Shown: piece after piece, positions 1 through 6,090 of the stretch | Numbering within the stretch: the stretch's first letter is position 1 | Layout of the letters: each line of letters opens with the position of its first letter | Assembly: GCA_030591825.1 (NCBI GenBank) | Contig: JAUVAG010000081.1 | Coordinates: 1 to 6,090, forward strand | Direction: 5' to 3' | Length of the DNA stretch: 6,090 bases | Origin: Dethiosulfatibacter sp. | GTDB lineage: Bacteria; Bacillota; Clostridia; Tissierellales; Dethiosulfatibacteraceae | Notes under the pieces: model-generated | Told to the model about the DNA's origin: nothing | Seen by the model: only the letters and a program-made list of their open reading frames with translations | Database searches by the model: none | Position numbers and translations under genes: made by a program

Positions 1-641
1 AGTCCAGTATATTGAGGCCATGTTTCCCTGTCGGAAACAAACATAAAACGCAATTTACCATCGACCATGTAGGCATTCACCGATATTTCCGGTCCGTCAA
101 CATACTTCTCCACTATGACCTTTCCAGAGCGGGAGAGTTTTTTTACGGTCTGGAAATTCTCCCGATACTCATCCCAGGAGTTTATGAGATATATTCCTCT
201 CTGCCCCTGAGAATTGGAAGGCTTCATTATATAAGGCATGTCCAGATCAGGATAAATATTTTCGTCTTCAATAACCTGAAAAGAAACATTCCCTTGAAAG
301 TCACTGCCAAGAGTCTCTCTCATCATCTCTTTATTTTTGCATATGGTTGCCGTTTTGGATGATACAAAATGGGGCAAGGACAGCTTTTCACTTATCTGAC
401 TGGATACCCGCATGGCAATGTCCGAACCTACTGAATAAACTGCATCTATATCATATTTGCCTATATGTTCAATGACCTTTTCCATATCAAGTATATCGAT
501 GATATGAAAATGGTCCGCTGCATCTGCTCCCGGTCCATCCTTGGCCATGGCACAGGCAAATGTTTCACAACCCAGCTCCTTCAGCACCAGTATAGCGTCC
601 ATTTGGACTGCTGCAACTCCCAATACTAATACTTTTTTCAT
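1..641 (-). CDS. ATP-grasp domain ligase, N-terminal 213 residues (cut by left edge of window)
   Basis: The frame is open from an ATG at 641-639 down to base 1, giving 213 codons with no stop, so the C-terminus lies outside the window. Residues 1-100 resemble the Rossmann-like pre-ATP-grasp domain: the N-terminus is MKKVLVLGVAAVQMDAI, and a VGSDIAMR segment lies near residue 71. The ATP-grasp fold begins about residue 100. It shows PYIMKP (K140, the likely ATP-binding lysine), a glycine-rich loop SQGQRG (144-149), VIVEKYVDGPEISVNAY (175-191) and VSDR near 202. Known members join a carboxylate to an amine or thiol through an acyl phosphate. The start is supported by GGAAAGGGGTG a few bases upstream (648-658). 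It follows the aminotransferase by 30 bases with no terminator, so the two are probably co-transcribed. The substrate is unknown. In this setting, an amino-sugar acylation or a carboxylate ligation for glycan building is a guess. Confidence 0.85.
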   Translation of the reverse strand, partial: MKKVLVLGVAAVQMDAILVLKELGCETFACAMAKDGPGADAADHFHIIDILDMEKVIEHIGKYDIDAVYSVGSDIAMRVSSQISEKLSLPHFVSSKTATICKNKEMMRETLGSDFQGNVSFQVIEDENIYPDLDMPYIMKPSNSQGQRGIYLINSWDEYRENFQTVKKLSRSGKVIVEKYVDGPEISVNAYMVDGKLRFMFVSDRETWPQYTG

Positions 642-671
642 AGTTTACACCCCTTTCCACGAATTCACTAT

Positions 672-1910
672 TTAATAAATACCTGTCAATCTTTCAAGAA
701 TCATCTTCAACCGTTGAGCCACATAGACCACATCGTCATCACTAAGGAGTGTATGAAGAGGAAGTGATATCTCATTCTTGTACATGTTGAATGCATTAGG
801 GTAATCCTTTATATCAAACCCCAGATTCCTGTAAGCTGTAAACATGGGCAGAGGCTTGTAATGCACATTGCATATTATATCGTCTTCAGCCATTTCTTTA
901 ATAATTTCATTTCTCTCCGCTTCATCGATTCCAGGTATTCTCAAAAGATAAAGATGTCCAGTCGAAGCATAGTCATCTCCGAAATGCTTAAAGCTTTCCA
1001 CTATCAGTGGTTTAAGCATTTCATCATATATTCCAATGATTTGTCTGCGTCTGTCCAGGAATCCATCATATCTGCTTAACTGCACAAGACCCAGACTTGC
1101 AAGAATATCTGTCATATTGTATTTATAGCCGGTATGGATAATGTCATATTCCCATGTACCTTTTTGATTCTTGGCAAGTGCATCCTTTGACTGGCCATGG
1201 AGACTGTAGAGCATAAACTCCTTGTAAATCCCTTCATCATCCAGTCCCAAATCGTTTCTCCATACAACAGCTCCACCTTCAGCAGTTGTAAGGTTCTTGA
1301 CTGCATGGAATGAGAAGCACGTAAAGTCGGCAATTTGACCACTTACCAGGCCCTTTCTCATTGCTCCAAATCCGTGAGCCGAATCAGTCAATACAATAAC
1401 TCTATTGAATAATTCTTGAATTTCATTATTGGACTTGAACAGTTCTTTTTTGCTTTCTATAACTTCATAAATTGCATCATGGTCACATATTCTTCCCGCC
1501 AAATCCACAGCTATCACAGCCTTTGTTTTTTCTGTAATTGAATCGGCCAGTTTTGAATAATCCATTTCAAAGGAATCAGGAGCAGTATCCACCAAAACGA
1601 TTTTTGCCCCTACATGGTCTATTACCGAAGCAGAAGCTGTATATGTATATGCAGAAGTTATAACCTCATCCCCCGGACCAATGCCTAATATGCGAAGTGT
1701 CAGCTCCATGGCGGCAGTAGCGGAATTAAGACATACGGCCTTGTTGACTCCAATGTATTCAGCTATTTTCCTTTCGAATTCCTTTGTTTTCGGTCCTGTG
1801 GTTATCCATCCTGATTTCAAAACATTTTCAACTTCATCAATTTCTTCCCGGGTTATATCAGGAGGAGAAAAAGATATATGTTTTCTTCCTAAAATAATCA
1901 CGATTTTCAT
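672..1910 (-). CDS. DegT/DnrJ/EryC1/StrS family PLP-dependent sugar aminotransferase
   Basis: The protein has 412 residues from the ATG, about the family's usual length plus a short insert. These enzymes transfer an amino group, usually from glutamate, to a keto group on a nucleotide sugar. In ATG numbering the visible marks are SFSPPDI (13-19), SGWITTGPKTKEFE (33-46), the SATAA phosphate-binding region near 63-67, TDSAH with D176 for the PLP pyridine nitrogen, SFHAVKNLTTAEGG with K205 as the Schiff-base lysine, and GYKYNMTDILASLG (261-274). Residues about 147-170 form a charged insert between the VDLAG strand and the TDSAH strand that shorter members lack. The gene begins 22 bases after the dehydratase stop, which fits a dehydratase-aminotransferase pair making a 4-amino-4,6-dideoxy sugar. 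The start is uncertain: a TTG at 1916, this ATG at 1910 and a downstream AGGAAG before an ATA codon all compete. The exact sugar and the C4 (rather than C3) position are inferred. Confidence 0.93.
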   Translation of the reverse strand: MKIVIILGRKHISFSPPDITREEIDEVENVLKSGWITTGPKTKEFERKIAEYIGVNKAVCLNSATAAMELTLRILGIGPGDEVITSAYTYTASASVIDHVGAKIVLVDTAPDSFEMDYSKLADSITEKTKAVIAVDLAGRICDHDAIYEVIESKKELFKSNNEIQELFNRVIVLTDSAHGFGAMRKGLVSGQIADFTCFSFHAVKNLTTAEGGAVVWRNDLGLDDEGIYKEFMLYSLHGQSKDALAKNQKGTWEYDIIHTGYKYNMTDILASLGLVQLSRYDGFLDRRRQIIGIYDEMLKPLIVESFKHFGDDYASTGHLYLLRIPGIDEAERNEIIKEMAEDDIICNVHYKPLPMFTAYRNLGFDIKDYPNAFNMYKNEISLPLHTLLSDDDVVYVAQRLKMILERLTGIY

Positions 1911-1932
1911 CTCCAATTTGAACTCTATTTCA

Positions 1933-3837
1933 TCATTTTTCCACTATTGCCTTGCTGCTATTTTTGAATTCCACTACTTTTCCCACATCTCCCTGGTTTT
2001 CAGGCTTGTATTCAGGAACCAGTGTTTGAAGTGATTTTTTTAAATTTTTGCCGTTTTGGTTGTCTATGATGTCCCTCAGGTTGTTGAGCTGATAGGTGAG
2101 GTAATTCATTTCCATGAAGTATGGCTTTCCTATATATATCTTCTTGTGCAATGTCTCCTTTATTCCTTCTTCATTTAAAAGGAGTTCTTCGAAAAGCTTT
2201 TCTCCAGGTCTAAGTCCCGTAATCGTTATATTTATGTCTTCGTAGGGTATGAATCCTGAAAGCTTTATGAGATCCTCTGCAAGTGTAAGTATCTTTACAG
2301 GCTCTCCCATGTCCAGAACGAATATCTCTCCGCCTTCCGCCATTGCTCCTGCCTGGAGCACCAGCTGGGAAGCTTCCGGTATTGTCATGAAGTACCTAAT
2401 TATCTCGGAATGGGTCACCGTTACAGGCCCGCCTTTCTCTATCTGCTTCTTGAACAGAGGTATTACACTTCCGTTGCTTCCAAGTACGTTGCCGAAGCGC
2501 ACTGCGGCAAATTCCGTATCACTCCCGGCATCGTATGTCCTTATGATCAGCTCGCATATCCTCTTTGTCGCACCCATAATATTTGTGGGGTTCACCGCCT
2601 TATCCGTCGATATCTGAACGAATTTTTCCACCTTGTATTTGTCTGCTATCCTTACAAGGTTAAGGGTGCCGAATATATTGTTCTTGATCGCCTCATGGGG
2701 ATTTTCTTCCATCATGGGCACATGCTTGTGGGCCGCCGCATGGAAGACGATTTCAGGCCTGTATTTGTTGAAAAGGTAATTCAGCCTGTCTTCATCCCTT
2801 ATTGACCCCATCTTTGCAACAAAGTCAAGGGTGAGTTTTTCCCTGTTGTACTGCCAGTCCAACTCGTGCTGTACATCATAGAGTCCGTTTTCATTTATGT
2901 CAACAAGGATAAGCTTGCTTGGATTATATTTCGCTATCTGTCTTGCAAGCTCAAAGCCTATGGATCCCGCTCCTCCCGTAACCATAACTCTTTTGTTTCT
3001 GATGAATTCATTTATATGTTCGGTGTCGAGCTTTATCTCTTCCCTTCCCAGAAGGTCCTCGATCTGCACTTCCCTGATATTTGAAATATTCACCTTTCCA
3101 TTTATTATTTCGTATACTCCCGGAAGTATCAAAAGCTTGCAGTTCGTCTTTTTGCATTCTTCAATTATAATCTTTAGTTCTCTCCTTGAAGCGGAAGGCA
3201 TGGCTATGATTATTTCGTCTATATCTTTGTGTTCCGCTATGCGTGTAATGTCGTGTCTGTTTCCCGCAACGGGTATGTTGTTTACGGTTTTCCCCTTCTT
3301 ACAGGGATCATCGTCAATAATAACTACGGGCTCTCCCAGTTCGTAGCTTCTGCTCCTTAGCTCTCTGATGGTCATTGTACCCGCAACTCCTCCTCCAATA
3401 ATCATTATCCTCTTTTTATTTTCCTTGCTGAAGATATTGCCATAGGTTCTGTATCTTCTATAAATCCTGTAGCTCAACCTTGTCCCGCCCAGGAAAATCG
3501 TGTCAAATACGGCAATGAGTACGAATACGCTCCTTGGAATGTTTATCTCTATGAAAAACATAAATACTATGAAAGCAGCGTTTGCCAAAAACACCCCTTC
3601 AACTATCTCTATAAGCTCCTCAATGGATGCATATGCCCAGAGGCTCTTGTATAGTTTGAAAAAGTATAGAATTATGAGTTTTATGAATATTATGCTGACT
3701 ATCATATTTCTAAGGGTCTCTCCGTAAAAAGCAGGTACCTCTCCCCCGAATCTCAACATGAACGAAACATATATGGAAATTACCAAAAGGACTATGTCCG
3801 CCACGATGAGGGCTAATGTTCTCAATCCTCTTTTCAT
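1933..3837 (-). CDS. Membrane-anchored nucleotide-sugar 4,6-dehydratase, CapD/PglF/FlaA1 family
   Basis: The protein has 634 residues from the ATG at 3837. Four hydrophobic segments (about 8-29, 46-63, 82-98 and 104-118) anchor it in the membrane. A first Rossmann domain follows (IIGGGVAGT, about 146-154). The catalytic SDR domain then has TGGAGSIG (287-294) for NAD(P) binding, HAAAHKHVP (366-374), and STDKAVNPTNIMGATKR (410-426). In that last motif the usual SDR YxxxK is MxxxK (M421, K425), with T411, D412 and K413 just before. This is the known signature of PglF-type UDP-GlcNAc C4-oxidising, C6-dehydrating enzymes, so the Met is normal here. RFGNVLGSNGSVIPLF and GLRPGEKLFEE complete the family pattern. 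The likely product is the UDP-4-keto-6-deoxy-GlcNAc used by the aminotransferase downstream. An upstream in-frame GTG at 3867 would add ten residues, but AAGGAG six bases before the ATG favours 3837. UDP-GlcNAc as substrate is inferred from the family. Confidence 0.95.
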   Translation of the reverse strand: MKRGLRTLALIVADIVLLVISIYVSFMLRFGGEVPAFYGETLRNMIVSIIFIKLIILYFFKLYKSLWAYASIEELIEIVEGVFLANAAFIVFMFFIEINIPRSVFVLIAVFDTIFLGGTRLSYRIYRRYRTYGNIFSKENKKRIMIIGGGVAGTMTIRELRSRSYELGEPVVIIDDDPCKKGKTVNNIPVAGNRHDITRIAEHKDIDEIIIAMPSASRRELKIIIEECKKTNCKLLILPGVYEIINGKVNISNIREVQIEDLLGREEIKLDTEHINEFIRNKRVMVTGGAGSIGFELARQIAKYNPSKLILVDINENGLYDVQHELDWQYNREKLTLDFVAKMGSIRDEDRLNYLFNKYRPEIVFHAAAHKHVPMMEENPHEAIKNNIFGTLNLVRIADKYKVEKFVQISTDKAVNPTNIMGATKRICELIIRTYDAGSDTEFAAVRFGNVLGSNGSVIPLFKKQIEKGGPVTVTHSEIIRYFMTIPEASQLVLQAGAMAEGGEIFVLDMGEPVKILTLAEDLIKLSGFIPYEDINITITGLRPGEKLFEELLLNEEGIKETLHKKIYIGKPYFMEMNYLTYQLNNLRDIIDNQNGKNLKKSLQTLVPEYKPENQGDVGKVVEFKNSSKAIVEK

Positions 3838-3843
3838 ACCGTT

Positions 3844-3849
3844 CTCCTT
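3844..3849 (-). promoter_or_regulatory. Ribosome binding site fixing the dehydratase start
   Basis: AAGGAG on the minus strand lies six bases upstream of the ATG at 3837-3835. It falls inside the frame of the longer GTG-initiated reading. That GTG at 3867 has no comparable site, so the shorter protein is the better call. Confidence 0.85.
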
Positions 3850-3896
3850 ATATGGAAATTTATACACCCGCTTGGGAGCGAATTTGAATGGTCAAT

Positions 3897-3910
3897 ATAC
3901 TTGTAAGTAT
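3897..3910. repeat. Small inverted repeat in the predicted 5' leader of the dehydratase
   Basis: ATACTT and AAGTAT are perfect six-base arms separated by two bases. The dyad lies about 15-30 bases downstream of the predicted transcription start and about 60 bases before the ATG. It could be an operator for a dimeric regulator. A two-base loop makes it a poor RNA hairpin, and in AT-rich sequence it could be chance. Confidence 0.35.
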
Positions 3911-3931
3911 TTTCTGTATTAGAATTAGGAT

Positions 3932-3940
3932 ATTATAGCA
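3932..3940 (-). promoter_or_regulatory. Predicted extended -10 promoter for the dehydratase-aminotransferase-ATP-grasp unit
   Basis: On the minus strand TGCTATAAT is an exact TGnTATAAT extended -10 element for the housekeeping sigma factor. The region 16-18 bases upstream (about 3954-3961) has no good match to TTGACA. An extended -10 can compensate for this, or an activator may be needed. Transcription would start near 3925, leaving a leader of about 88 bases before the ATG. It lies downstream of the terminator of the previous unit and just after a tandem repeat array, where a promoter would be expected. Confidence 0.55.
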
Positions 3941-3960
3941 AGTTTTTTGAGTGGTATTTT

Positions 3961-4031
3961 AAAGTAGTGGTTATAAAGTAAGGGTTATTATAGTAGGGTT
4001 GCAACGTAAGGGTTTATAAAGTAGGAATTTC
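3961..4031. repeat. Degenerate tandem array of about five 14-bp units
   Basis: Copies resembling AAAGTAAGGGTTAT on the plus strand follow one another, with GTA anchors at 3964, 3978, 3993, 4006 and 4021 (spacings 14, 15, 13 and 15). The 10-mer TTATAAAGTA recurs exactly at 3971 and 4014, and GTAAGGGTT recurs at 3978 and 4006. The array fills the space between the SGNH-gene terminator and the predicted promoter, ending next to the position of its -35 region. It may bind a regulator several times or may be a decaying minisatellite. It matches no box I can name. Confidence 0.65.
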
Positions 4032-4055
4032 ATATTTAGCTTTTCTGAGTTTTTA

Positions 4056-4094
4056 AAAAATGAAGGTATATATAAATTATATACCCTCATTTTT
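4056..4094 (-). terminator. Rho-independent terminator, possibly bidirectional, overlapping the SGNH gene end
   Basis: Arms at 4056-4072 and 4078-4094 are complementary over 17 bases with one mismatch (G-U in one RNA orientation) around a five-base loop at 4073-4077. On the minus strand the right end of the hairpin runs into six T residues (4055-4060 region). On the plus strand the other arm ends in five T residues, so it could stop transcription either way. The stop codon TAA at 4077-4079 and the last codons of the SGNH gene form part of the hairpin. The stem is AT-rich, so its strength is uncertain. Confidence 0.7.
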
Positions 4095-5201
4095 ATAATG
4101 TAAAGAGAACTTCCTGTTTGAACTAATCAAGTCTGTCAAATAATCAATTAAATGATTGTTGAATTTAATCACACCTGTATAATTTAGATGATTATCATCT
4201 TTAAAATCACTAACATCAAATTCTATACCTTCCATATGAAGATTATAATCCAAATACTCCAATTTATTTGATTCTGCAATAAATTCAATATAATCATGAA
4301 ATTTATCATAATTGTCAATATTTTCAACTGATATTTCAGGCATAGGTGCAGTTACCAGTATTAAATCTATATTGCTTTCTTTACAAAGAAATATGATTTC
4401 ATCAAAGTAACTCAATTCAAGTGCGCTAATATTATCCAGATCAATAGAATAATTTTTAAATTCGTTCTTGTTTACCAGGTCTTCAGAATTGACAGTCTTA
4501 TTGTTATAAATAAAACCTTTCCCTTTATAGTATTCCCCGTCATCATTTTTGTCCTCGGCAAGGATACTACTTTGAGCTTTATTGTTCATAATCCCGGTAA
4601 TCATGGCACTGAATTTATTATTCAAAAATGCATTGAAATTGTCCTTGTATTTCAAAATTTTAACACCATCTTTAATCTTTTCACGGTAATCAAATAAATC
4701 ATTATATATGTCTTTTTTTATATTGGATTCTTTCATATAATTATAGTTATAAAACAACTGCTTGTCATTAAGATCTTTTTCCATCACTTTCCAATATACT
4801 TCCAAAAATATCACTTTTGGATTTTGATAACTCATACACTCTTTTAGGACATAATAACTTGTGCTCAATGATTGAAATGCACTTCCAAGATTAAAAGTTC
4901 TAATACCCAGTTCCGAATCGAATATTTCCGGATCAAAACTCTGGCAGGCATGTGATGAACCAATAAATAAAATATCAACACTTTCATTTTCCAGTTCATA
5001 AAACTCATTCCATCTCATTTTAGGATAAAAGTTGTCACTTTCCTGGGATATGCTATTCAGTTCAAAATAGTTCCCAATTAACGTTAGTATTAATATCAAG
5101 ACTAGAAAAAATATCGAACCATGTCTAAATTCAATAGTTGTTGTTTTTTTGAAATCAGCTATTTTCTTTTTAAAATTGGAAATAAATAAATTCACTTGCA
5201 T
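4077..5201 (-). CDS. Single-pass membrane SGNH-hydrolase-like protein, partner of the MBOAT acyltransferase
   Basis: The protein has 374 residues from the ATG. A basic N-terminus leads into one membrane helix (about 29-46), so the rest should lie outside the cell. FIGSSHACQSFDPE (79-92) is an SGNH/GDSL block I with S83 as the likely nucleophile, FNLGSA (103-108) resembles block II, and DDNHLNYTG (335-343) supplies the block V DxxH (D335, H338). The layout matches DltD, AlgJ/AlgX and PatB-like proteins, which accept an acyl group from an MBOAT partner and place it on a polymer. The frame overlaps the 3' end of the MBOAT gene by about 32 bases, pointing to translational coupling. Starts compete: GTG 5207, ATG 5201 (GGGGG nine bases away) and GTG 5195 (GGAG six bases away). 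The polymer and the acyl group, most likely acetyl, cannot be told. Codon use is much more AT-rich than in the dehydratase unit. Confidence 0.85.
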   Translation of the reverse strand: MQVNLFISNFKKKIADFKKTTTIEFRHGSIFFLVLILILTLIGNYFELNSISQESDNFYPKMRWNEFYELENESVDILFIGSSHACQSFDPEIFDSELGIRTFNLGSAFQSLSTSYYVLKECMSYQNPKVIFLEVYWKVMEKDLNDKQLFYNYNYMKESNIKKDIYNDLFDYREKIKDGVKILKYKDNFNAFLNNKFSAMITGIMNNKAQSSILAEDKNDDGEYYKGKGFIYNNKTVNSEDLVNKNEFKNYSIDLDNISALELSYFDEIIFLCKESNIDLILVTAPMPEISVENIDNYDKFHDYIEFIAESNKLEYLDYNLHMEGIEFDVSDFKDDNHLNYTGVIKFNNHLIDYLTDLISSNRKFSLHYKNEGI

Positions 5202-6075
5202 CTCCACTAACCCCCATAACCAATATTGTAATTATAAGAAGATAATAACTTGACCACCTTAATACCAATGGCGCTTCATTGAGCTTATCAATAAGTCTGT
5301 TATCCCTGTCCAGAAGATGACCCAACTCCAGTATACAAATGGACATCAGAGAAAATATGAATTCCCATTTAGTCAATCCGCAACTACTTATGCTTTTTAC
5401 TATATATGATACATTTGTCCACTGTCCAATATCGGAAAACAAATTGCCTGATATGTAAAAAGCATCCTTCATACTATTTGCTCTAAAAAATATCCATGAA
5501 AAAGTCACCAGACTGAAGGTCGTAATCACTTGAAAGAACTTTAGTATCAGTGGATGTTTTTTTATTCCAATACGATTTTTAATTCCAGTATTTAAAGGTT
5601 TAAGTATAATTCCAACCATTAAATATAAACCATGGAGTCCTCCCCAAAACACAAATGTCCAATTTGCACCATGCCATAATCCACTAACCAAAAATGTAAT
5701 GAAAAGATTAATGTGATGTCTGGACAGCTTCACTCTGTTTCCACCTAATGAAATATACACATAGTCTCTGAACCATGATGAAAGAGATATATGCCACCTG
5801 TTCCAGAATTCGCTTATTGACTTGGAAAAATACGGCTTCTTGAAATTTTCCATTAAATCAAAGCCCATTATTTTTGCAGCACCAATTGCTATATCAGAGT
5901 ATCCTGAAAAATCACAATAAATTTGAAAAGAAAAAAACACCGTTGCAATAACAAGAGTTATTCCTTTATGATTACTTGGATTATTATAAACAAAATTCAC
6001 GAAAATCGCCAATCTATCAGCAATAACCACTTTTTTAATGAAACACCACAGCATTCTATTTATACCATAAGCCAT
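5170..6075 (-). CDS. MBOAT-family membrane O-acyltransferase, C-terminal part; gene probably interrupted upstream
   Basis: These 301 residues match the C-terminal two-thirds of AlgI/DltB/PatA-type membrane O-acyltransferases, which usually have about 450-500 residues. Visible marks are FKK-type FIKKVVIADRLA (12-23), FQIYCDFSGYSDIAIG (50-65), FWNRWHISLSSWFRDYVYISLGG (from F90, with H95) and SGLWHGANW (131-139) with H135, the invariant catalytic histidine. Hydrophobic segments lie near 40-55, 121-132, 138-158, 177-197, 236-252 and 274-290. The enzyme would pass an acyl group across the membrane to the SGNH protein encoded next. The ATG at 6075 is only the first start after an in-frame TAA (6082-6084), its ribosome binding site is weak, and the missing N-terminal helices are normally part of the fold. 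The gene is therefore either a pseudogene remnant or affected by a sequence error. The family call is firm; whether the protein functions is doubtful. Confidence 0.88.
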   Translation of the reverse strand: MAYGINRMLWCFIKKVVIADRLAIFVNFVYNNPSNHKGITLVIATVFFSFQIYCDFSGYSDIAIGAAKIMGFDLMENFKKPYFSKSISEFWNRWHISLSSWFRDYVYISLGGNRVKLSRHHINLFITFLVSGLWHGANWTFVFWGGLHGLYLMVGIILKPLNTGIKNRIGIKKHPLILKFFQVITTFSLVTFSWIFFRANSMKDAFYISGNLFSDIGQWTNVSYIVKSISSCGLTKWEFIFSLMSICILELGHLLDRDNRLIDKLNEAPLVLRWSSYYLLIITILVMGVSGDASEFIYFQF

Positions 6076-6081
6076 TCTATC

Positions 6082-6084
6082 TTA
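6082..6084 (-). other. In-frame TAA splitting the MBOAT reading frame
   Basis: Read on the minus strand from the right edge, the MBOAT frame gives Phe-Asp-stop-Asp-Arg-Met-Ala-Tyr-Gly. Homologues as I recall them commonly have FDY plus a variable residue and Arg just before this point, so the TAA stands where a Tyr codon (TAT or TAC) would be expected. One base change would explain it. Only two codons upstream are visible, so coding continuity beyond them is inferred. Confidence 0.6.
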
Positions 6085-6090
6085 ATCAAA

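Noticed and set aside
12..362. Plus-strand open frame of 116 codons
   Set aside because: It lies antisense to the ATP-grasp gene, has no recognisable domain, and the minus-strand frame carries clear family motifs.
1112..1342. Minus-strand open frame of 76 codons inside the aminotransferase
   Set aside because: It is an out-of-frame overlap within a conserved coding region, and its translation has no family features.
1981..2580. Met in place of the SDR catalytic Tyr in the dehydratase as a sign of inactivation
   Set aside because: MxxxK with a preceding TDK is the normal active-site pattern of the PglF/FlaA1-like enzymes, so it is not a defect.
1681..3346. Several plus-strand open frames of 72-149 codons opposite the dehydratase and aminotransferase genes
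   Set aside because: They are composition-driven shadows with low-complexity Ser/Ile-rich translations, no family motifs and no supporting ribosome binding sites.
3838..3867. GTG-initiated ten-residue extension of the dehydratase
   Set aside because: It contains the AAGGAG ribosome binding site for the ATG at 3837, and the added residues do not resemble the family N-terminus.
3869..3880. Short hairpin CGCT-4-AGCG in the dehydratase leader
   Set aside because: A four-base stem is too short to support a riboswitch or attenuator call, and it has no T tract.
3890..3895. TTGACC as a -35 element on the minus strand before the dehydratase
   Set aside because: No -10-like hexamer lies 16-19 bases downstream; the nearest AT-rich hexamer is too far away.

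Overview
The window is a stretch of a surface-polysaccharide or glycan biosynthesis locus. All five recognisable genes lie on the minus strand. The sequence is AT-rich, with short intergenic gaps and strong purine-rich ribosome binding sites (for example AAGGAG six bases before an ATG). The membrane-anchored CapD-type dehydratase and the MBOAT plus SGNH acyltransfer pair fit a low-GC Gram-positive, most likely a clostridial-type Firmicute. No rRNA or species marker is present, so this placement is an inference.

Reading in the direction of transcription (right to left), the first unit is an MBOAT-family membrane O-acyltransferase (5170-6075, continuing past the right edge in some form). It overlaps the start of a single-pass membrane SGNH-hydrolase-like protein (4077-5201). 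Such pairs (compare PatA/PatB, AlgI/AlgJ/AlgX, DltB/DltD) move acyl groups across the membrane onto extracellular polymers. Only the C-terminal part of the MBOAT protein is seen. An in-frame TAA sits five codons before its first ATG, where homologues usually read on, so the gene may be broken. The unit ends in a 17-bp AT-rich hairpin flanked by A and T tracts that overlaps the SGNH stop codon.

The gap between the units (about 3838-4076) holds a degenerate tandem array of roughly 14-bp units, a predicted extended -10 promoter, a small dyad and a strong ribosome binding site. It drives a second, more GC-rich unit of three genes: a CapD/PglF/FlaA1-type nucleotide-sugar 4,6-dehydratase (1933-3837), a DegT/DnrJ/EryC1/StrS PLP-dependent sugar aminotransferase (672-1910) and an ATP-grasp ligase cut by the left edge (1-641).

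The dehydratase and aminotransferase together would make a UDP-linked 4-amino-4,6-dideoxy sugar, as in the bacillosamine pathway. The ATP-grasp enzyme could then acylate that sugar's amine or act on another carboxylate; this last step is inference. No mobile element, CRISPR array, tRNA or rRNA was seen. The sharp change in base composition between the two units suggests that the locus is a mosaic.
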